This document shows positions 59,607-64,000 of a stretch of 64,000 bases of DNA, one piece after another. Position numbers and translations under genes: made by a program. The notes below the pieces were generated by a model. It saw only the letters and a program-made list of their open reading frames with translations, had not been told where the DNA came from and searched no databases. Every line of letters begins with the position of its first letter. The stretch's first letter is position 1. This stretch comes from Antitrichia curtipendula (Eukaryota > Streptophyta > Bryopsida > Hypnales > Leucodontaceae). The stretch lies in contig OX579641.1 in the NCBI GenBank assembly GCA_951230915.1, positions 13,060,254 to 13,124,253 on the forward strand, written 5' to 3'.

Positions 59607-59878
59607 AGGTAGGTACACCCAAAACCGCCACTTTTTGCTATTGAGACTAGTTGCTATTATTAGATTGGTCAAATTTTCATATGTTCTTGTAGGCAAGTGA
59701 AGGAAGGTTCCAACGCACCAGAGAACATGGCATTTGGATACTGTATGCAAAAATTATTAAGGAACAAAGTTTGGTTCTAAAAGCGTTTCTTCCTTGTAGG
59801 TACATAACTGATTTTGGAGATGTACACAAAGGATAGATGTCAGTTTAAGGTCAGTGGCACATTTGGGTGTACCTACCT
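59607..59878 (+). mobile_element. TA-flanked group D element, copy 5
   Basis: 272 bp, the same length as copy 4. It starts AGGTAGGTACACCCAAAACC and ends TTGGGTGTACCTACCT. TA follows at 59879-59880; the left site reads CA. The end inverted repeat is 15 bp or more. Confidence 0.85.
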
Positions 59879-59880
59879 TA

Positions 59881-61675
59881 CATCAAGCCTTCCAAAGCAG
59901 CAAAACATGCCCAATGTCAAGAGGCCAATAGTAAATAAGAATTTATTTACTTTATATTGAATTTCAGTGAATAAACTGTAATCATCTGGAAAGCATAATC
60001 TTGTCCACTTACTTTGTAATTTGCAACAAGTCACTCCATTTTCATTCAAAACTGATTATTACTTACTCATCATGCTTTGGGAAAACTCTTTCTCCAGTTT
60101 TACCATCTTCATGCATTATGAAGTCTTCAGGCAATAATAGAAAACCATGCCTGAATCAACACTTTTTGTTGCTTCAGACAATTCAATTTAGCTTATGGTT
60201 GCATAATTAAAGATAAAAATTTTCACATTGTATACTCCCCTTTTCTAAAATATATATGCCTAAAGAAAATGAGTTTTTATATTTCAAAGATGAAATCAAA
60301 GGTCTTCAATGAGTCATAAATCCCTTAGATTCATTAAATGCTAATCATTTTAAATTATCATTAAGGATAGAAACAAAGTAGAAAAAATCATATCCAAGAC
60401 ATAAAACACTCCAAGTATTTGAGAATTAACTATAGGTGTATATTCTAATAGAGAATATTTTATTCTAAACTTTGTTTTGTTCTATTCTTGAAATAGAAAA
60501 TCAAATGTCCATGGTAATACGGGCACAATTCAAATTGCTATCAAATATTCAATTTAAAGAATTTTTCAAATTAGTGTAGAAATTAGACGAATCGGCTTCA
60601 TTTCATTCATTGAGGTCAAATTTTAAGAAATCATTTCATAGATGAAATTCAAGAACAAGGAACTAAAAGCCTCTTGAATACACTAAAAATAACATCTTTG
60701 TGCTATGTAGATTAAGCATATTTTTCTATAGACTAATCACAAATCCTTCAATAAGGGAACTTCCACCACCACCCAAGAAAGTCTAAGAAGTCTATGAAGT
60801 TTGAAAAAATGAAATTGGACAAAAGCTTGCAATTCTTCATCCTCTAATACTAATTTGAAATCATTTGCAAGTCCGTTTTTTGCCTCTAGAGACCTTAGGA
60901 AATTAACCTTGGTTGTTGCAAATGTTTTATTTCTAATAGGACACTTTGAAAAAAACTCTAAGGCATAAAAGAAACAATTTTTATTCAAAACTTTATTGGG
61001 AGTTGCTTGGACACAAGTACATCCTTCATTGTGGTAATATTGACTTTCCTATAGAAGAAGTTGCTCAATCCATGCATCAACCTTGTAAATTATATTGGTC
61101 ACTCTACTCTTTAGTCTTTACACTTGATGCAACAATATTGAAGAGTAAATATGGTGACTAAAATTCAAATCAAGAATAATCAATGAATTGCACTTGTAGA
61201 GTATATCAAGCTATGAATACATTCAAATTATTGACATATACCTTATCTAGTTTGGCTTCTATTCCAATTGGAAAAAACTTATAACTTTGTTTACATTGTG
61301 ATGTTCTACACTATTATATATATATATGGTGAAAAATTCAAGTTTTCTAAGTGCATTTGTATTTTGTATGAATTTTTTTTCCTTCAAAATTCACAAAATG
61401 ATTAAAATTTTATATGGCTTATAGTAGACATGTGAATAGTAAGCACTAAAAATTTCACTCAATATAGTTCAAAATGGGAGTGTACATAGTGAAGGATTGT
61501 GAAGTTTGAATCAATTATGGTAATACGCATGTGTTTTTACTATTAAATCAATGATAGTAGGTTTGTCTATCTTTGTGCTCCATATTATGTGCTATCATGC
61601 GTGGAATCTTTAACTTTAGAAGCATGGATAGTTGCAAGAAACACTTGCCATTTTGGGCTCAAAACGGCCTATTTT
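59881..61675. other. AT-rich intergenic DNA, no gene recognised
   Basis: Frames of 60-83 residues (for example 60737-60988 minus and 60946-61161 plus) show no motif. The run of TATATATATAT at 61315-61328 is a plain microsatellite. Confidence 0.4.
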
Positions 61676-61879
61676 CACTATACGAAACTTGTGTTTAAGT
61701 TGACAGATTTTTTTGGACATCCGATGTAACACTAATGTTTTTATGTTAACAATGATGTCCAATGTAACATCTTCATGTTGTATTGGATGTCATTGCTAAC
61801 ATGAAAACATGGTTTATTACATTGGATGTCCAAAAAAATTGTCCACTAAGACATAAAGAAACATTGGTTTTTTATAGTG
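61676..61879. mobile_element. 204-bp CACTA-type foldback miniature with TTT target duplication
   Basis: It starts CACTATACGAAAC and ends TTTTTTATAGTG, so both termini read CACTATA. TTT lies outside each end (61673-61675, 61880-61882). The arms pair along TGGACATCCGATGTAACA and TTACATTGGATGTCCA, and a second inner pair of TGATGTCCAATGTAAC/GTTGTATTGGATGTCA forms the centre. CACTA ends with 3-bp duplications are typical of the CACTA (EnSpm) superfamily. Confidence 0.8.
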
Positions 61880-61882
61880 TTT

Positions 61883-63300
61883 AGTGAGTACTATGAATTT
61901 TGGAATAATATTTTTTAAATGAAATAAAATATGAAAAACTTTGAAAATATTAAAAATAGTATGTCTCTAAAAATTCAGACCTTGAAAAATTTATCTCTAA
62001 AAGTTATACACAAAAAGCACAATGGAAAATACCAAGAAAATGGACACTTTGATAATTGAAGTTTTAGAAAGTAGTAATTTAAAAAAAAAAAAAGGCATTT
62101 TTTCTTTTTTGAAGATGCTCATTCTCAACAATTTTCATCTTTGGGAAAAACAAGTTGTGTTCTCTGCATTTGCACAATGACTGTGCACTTTGAGCACACG
62201 TGGAAGGTGGACAAGCTTACTATTTTTAGAAAATCTCTTTGTGACTTGTGTAACTTTAGTAGAAGTCCTTCTATCCCGGGTTTGCAACTCCGATATTATA
62301 TGGCCCTCATTATTATCGCTTATAAAGCATTTTATTCTAATCTCAAGGACTATAATTTATTTTAATGTAAAATATTCTTGTAGCCCTTTCAATAAGGAAT
62401 CCCAAAATGTAATTATATATATATACATAAAATGAATATTTTTGAGGACAATAATAGCATTAAAAATCTAATTATATGAATTTTTTTAATACACGTATAA
62501 TAGGCCAAGCTATCGAACTTTTTGGACTTTTTAATAAATATTTAATTTAATTTAGAATAAACATTTTTTTATGGAATTTTCAAAAAATATGCATAAATGT
62601 TTCAATTCTTCCTATATATTGCAATTTTTTTCTTCTAATATGTATGCAATCCAACATTTTCGACATTTAATTTTTTTTAATTTAGTCTTTACCTAAATTT
62701 TTGGTCTCTTTAATTTGATATAATTTTTACAAAAGTCGTCCTCTAATCCATTTTAATGCCAGTGACTCCTGTATATAATATAAGAGTTGCATACTTGAGC
62801 CTTCTATCCCAATTTTGAGCTTCAAATTTGCATTTTTAGGTTAAAAATAGTACTAAACCTCCCCCAAAAGGCTAAGGTAGACATCCAATTGGGGACTATT
62901 TAAAAGTAGCATTTTTTTCAAATGCAAAAAATTACTCAATGTCTAAAAACTACCAAATTTACCTTTATTTCAGATTTCATGTAAAATTGACATATGATAC
63001 AAAAATTATGAGCAAAAAAATACTTGTCCGAGCCTAAGGGGACAAAAAATAGGACAAACGTTTCTTGCAATCACCCGCATGCATAACATCATATAACCAA
63101 ACAAACATTCTCTTCATGCTAGGAAGGTATAATGCTTTGCTAGATATTTGGGAAAGTCTTATTAGTTAACTCAAGGACTGGGATTGGCTGCAGAGCCATA
63201 GAAAATAATTTTATTAAGTTTAGGGGGCTCATTTTCAAGGATGCAAAAGGGATCCCTGCCTTGTTAATAAAAAATACTATATGAGACATAAAAGATAATA

Positions 63301-63302
<2 letters not shown>
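61883..63302. other. AT-rich intergenic DNA, no gene recognised
   Basis: Low-complexity sequence. A 74-residue plus frame at 62141-62365 lies in a slightly richer stretch but lacks any signature. Confidence 0.4.

Positions 63303-63334
<32 letters not shown>
63303..63334. repeat. (ATT)n microsatellite, about 10 units
   Basis: An uninterrupted ATT triplet run, likely length-variable between individuals. Confidence 0.9.
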
Positions 63335-63516
63335 ATTTGGAGTTTACCTATGATGGGAGTTTTTTTCCTCAGAGGTTGTGGTTTCATGGGAGCCACTTAA
63401 CTAGTCTCCTTTCTTGTCTCCTTTGGCACTTGTTTGAGGTTGCTAACGCGGCTTCTGATGATTGGCCGCCCTTTTGGGTCGGCCTTTGTTTTGATTCTTC
63501 TTTTGGTTAGTGGTAA

Positions 63517-63717
63517 AAAAATTTAAAAGAATTTTTTTCCGCCAGGGACGTGATCCCTTGGTTCTATGTACTGTTTCCCCTTGCAATGGAAATTGTCCAT
63601 GTGTTTCCAAAGAAAACACCTGGAGATTATTCCAAGAAGGTAACCAAGAACAAACAGTGGAAAGCCGAGAGGAGAGACCTGGAGAAAGAATTTCATGGAC
63701 AACAACCACGACCCTAA
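63517..63717 (+). other. Possible coding piece with a hydrophobic segment
   Basis: This frame is open for 66 codons. It has a hydrophobic run, VIPWFYVLFPLAMEIV, followed by a Lys/Arg/Glu-rich tail containing KKTPGDYSKK and WKAERRDLEKEF. AAG|GTAACC at about 63640 could be a donor site. It may be an exon of the same gene as the frame at 63846-64000, but no convincing junction links them. Family not recognised. Confidence 0.3.
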
Positions 63718-63845
63718 ACCCAAAAGCTAGGCCATATTATTATTCTTATTATTTGAAGGTCTTTCAATTCTTTGTTGTAATAACTAAACCTGCCACAGGC
63801 AGTTGTGCTGCGACTTTTCCAAGTCCCTCAAATCCTGTCAACTGA

Positions 63846-64000
63846 AGGTCCTGGAAGAGCCGGCACAAGCTTCCCTTCCCCATGAGCCGCCTGGCCCAAG
63901 TCGGTTTCTGGAAGTACTTGGGTGTCAAAAGCGCCCTTTTTGTTGATCCAGTCTACGCTTACGAGTTTATCAAAAGTACTGGAACTGGTCATCACAGCAG
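63846..64000 (+). CDS. Unidentified open frame running off the window (partial)
   Basis: After a TGA at 63843-63845 the frame stays open to the window edge for 51 codons, in distinctly GC-richer DNA. It reads WKSRHKLPFPMSRLAQ then VGFWKYLGVKSALF and VDPVYAYEF, which looks like real protein. The first Met is at 63882, but the open sequence before it suggests either an exon joined from upstream or a start further left. I do not recognise the family; the gene lies mostly outside the window. Confidence 0.45.

Overview
The window looks like nuclear DNA of a land plant, most likely a seedless one (bryophyte, lycophyte or fern). It is very AT-rich and gene-poor, with about four host genes in 64 kb. 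Its proteins have plant-type relatives: a single-exon F-box protein, NOSIP with the plant-type N-terminus, a plastid NYC1/NOL-type short-chain dehydrogenase, and a PIF/Harbinger transposon with the plant-type Myb/SANT partner. The species cannot be fixed from sequence alone. I see no tRNA, rRNA, CRISPR array or bacterial operon.

Host genes: (1) an intact single-exon F-box protein, minus strand, 5319-6665; (2) NOSIP, plus strand, two exons, 35054-36441, with a TATA box and two upstream ORFs; (3) an NYC1/NOL-family short-chain dehydrogenase (putative chlorophyll b reductase), minus strand, four exons, 41816-44626, with His at the catalytic Tyr position; (4) an unidentified open frame running off the right edge (63846-64000). 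Splice junctions were placed by eye from GT/AG sites and from frame and family continuity.

The centre (19612-30986) is one 11.4-kb PIF/Harbinger transposon. It has matching GAGCATCA termini, a 3-bp TAA target duplication, and two divergent genes: an apparently intact two-exon Myb/SANT protein, and a DDE transposase broken by one frameshift and one stop. It has landed inside a smaller TA-flanked element, whose halves lie on either side and rejoin almost base for base. Other elements have inserted into the Harbinger in turn.

Most of the rest is miniature transposons. Two TA-flanked groups have different interiors but the same AGGTAG ends (seven copies of group B, five of group D). A TTAA-flanked group has CCCCTAAA ends. 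There are long foldbacks (up to about 380-bp arms), a CACTA-type miniature with a 3-bp duplication, a 397-bp element whose empty site survives in a neighbouring tandem copy, and a 284-bp poly(T)-ended retro-insert with a perfect 16-bp target duplication. Several minisatellites and perfect hairpins are also present.

The host genes do not form a pathway: one acts in ubiquitin ligation, one is a RING/U-box-like protein, and one is probably plastidial. The coherent system in the window is the layered transposon community and its nesting order.
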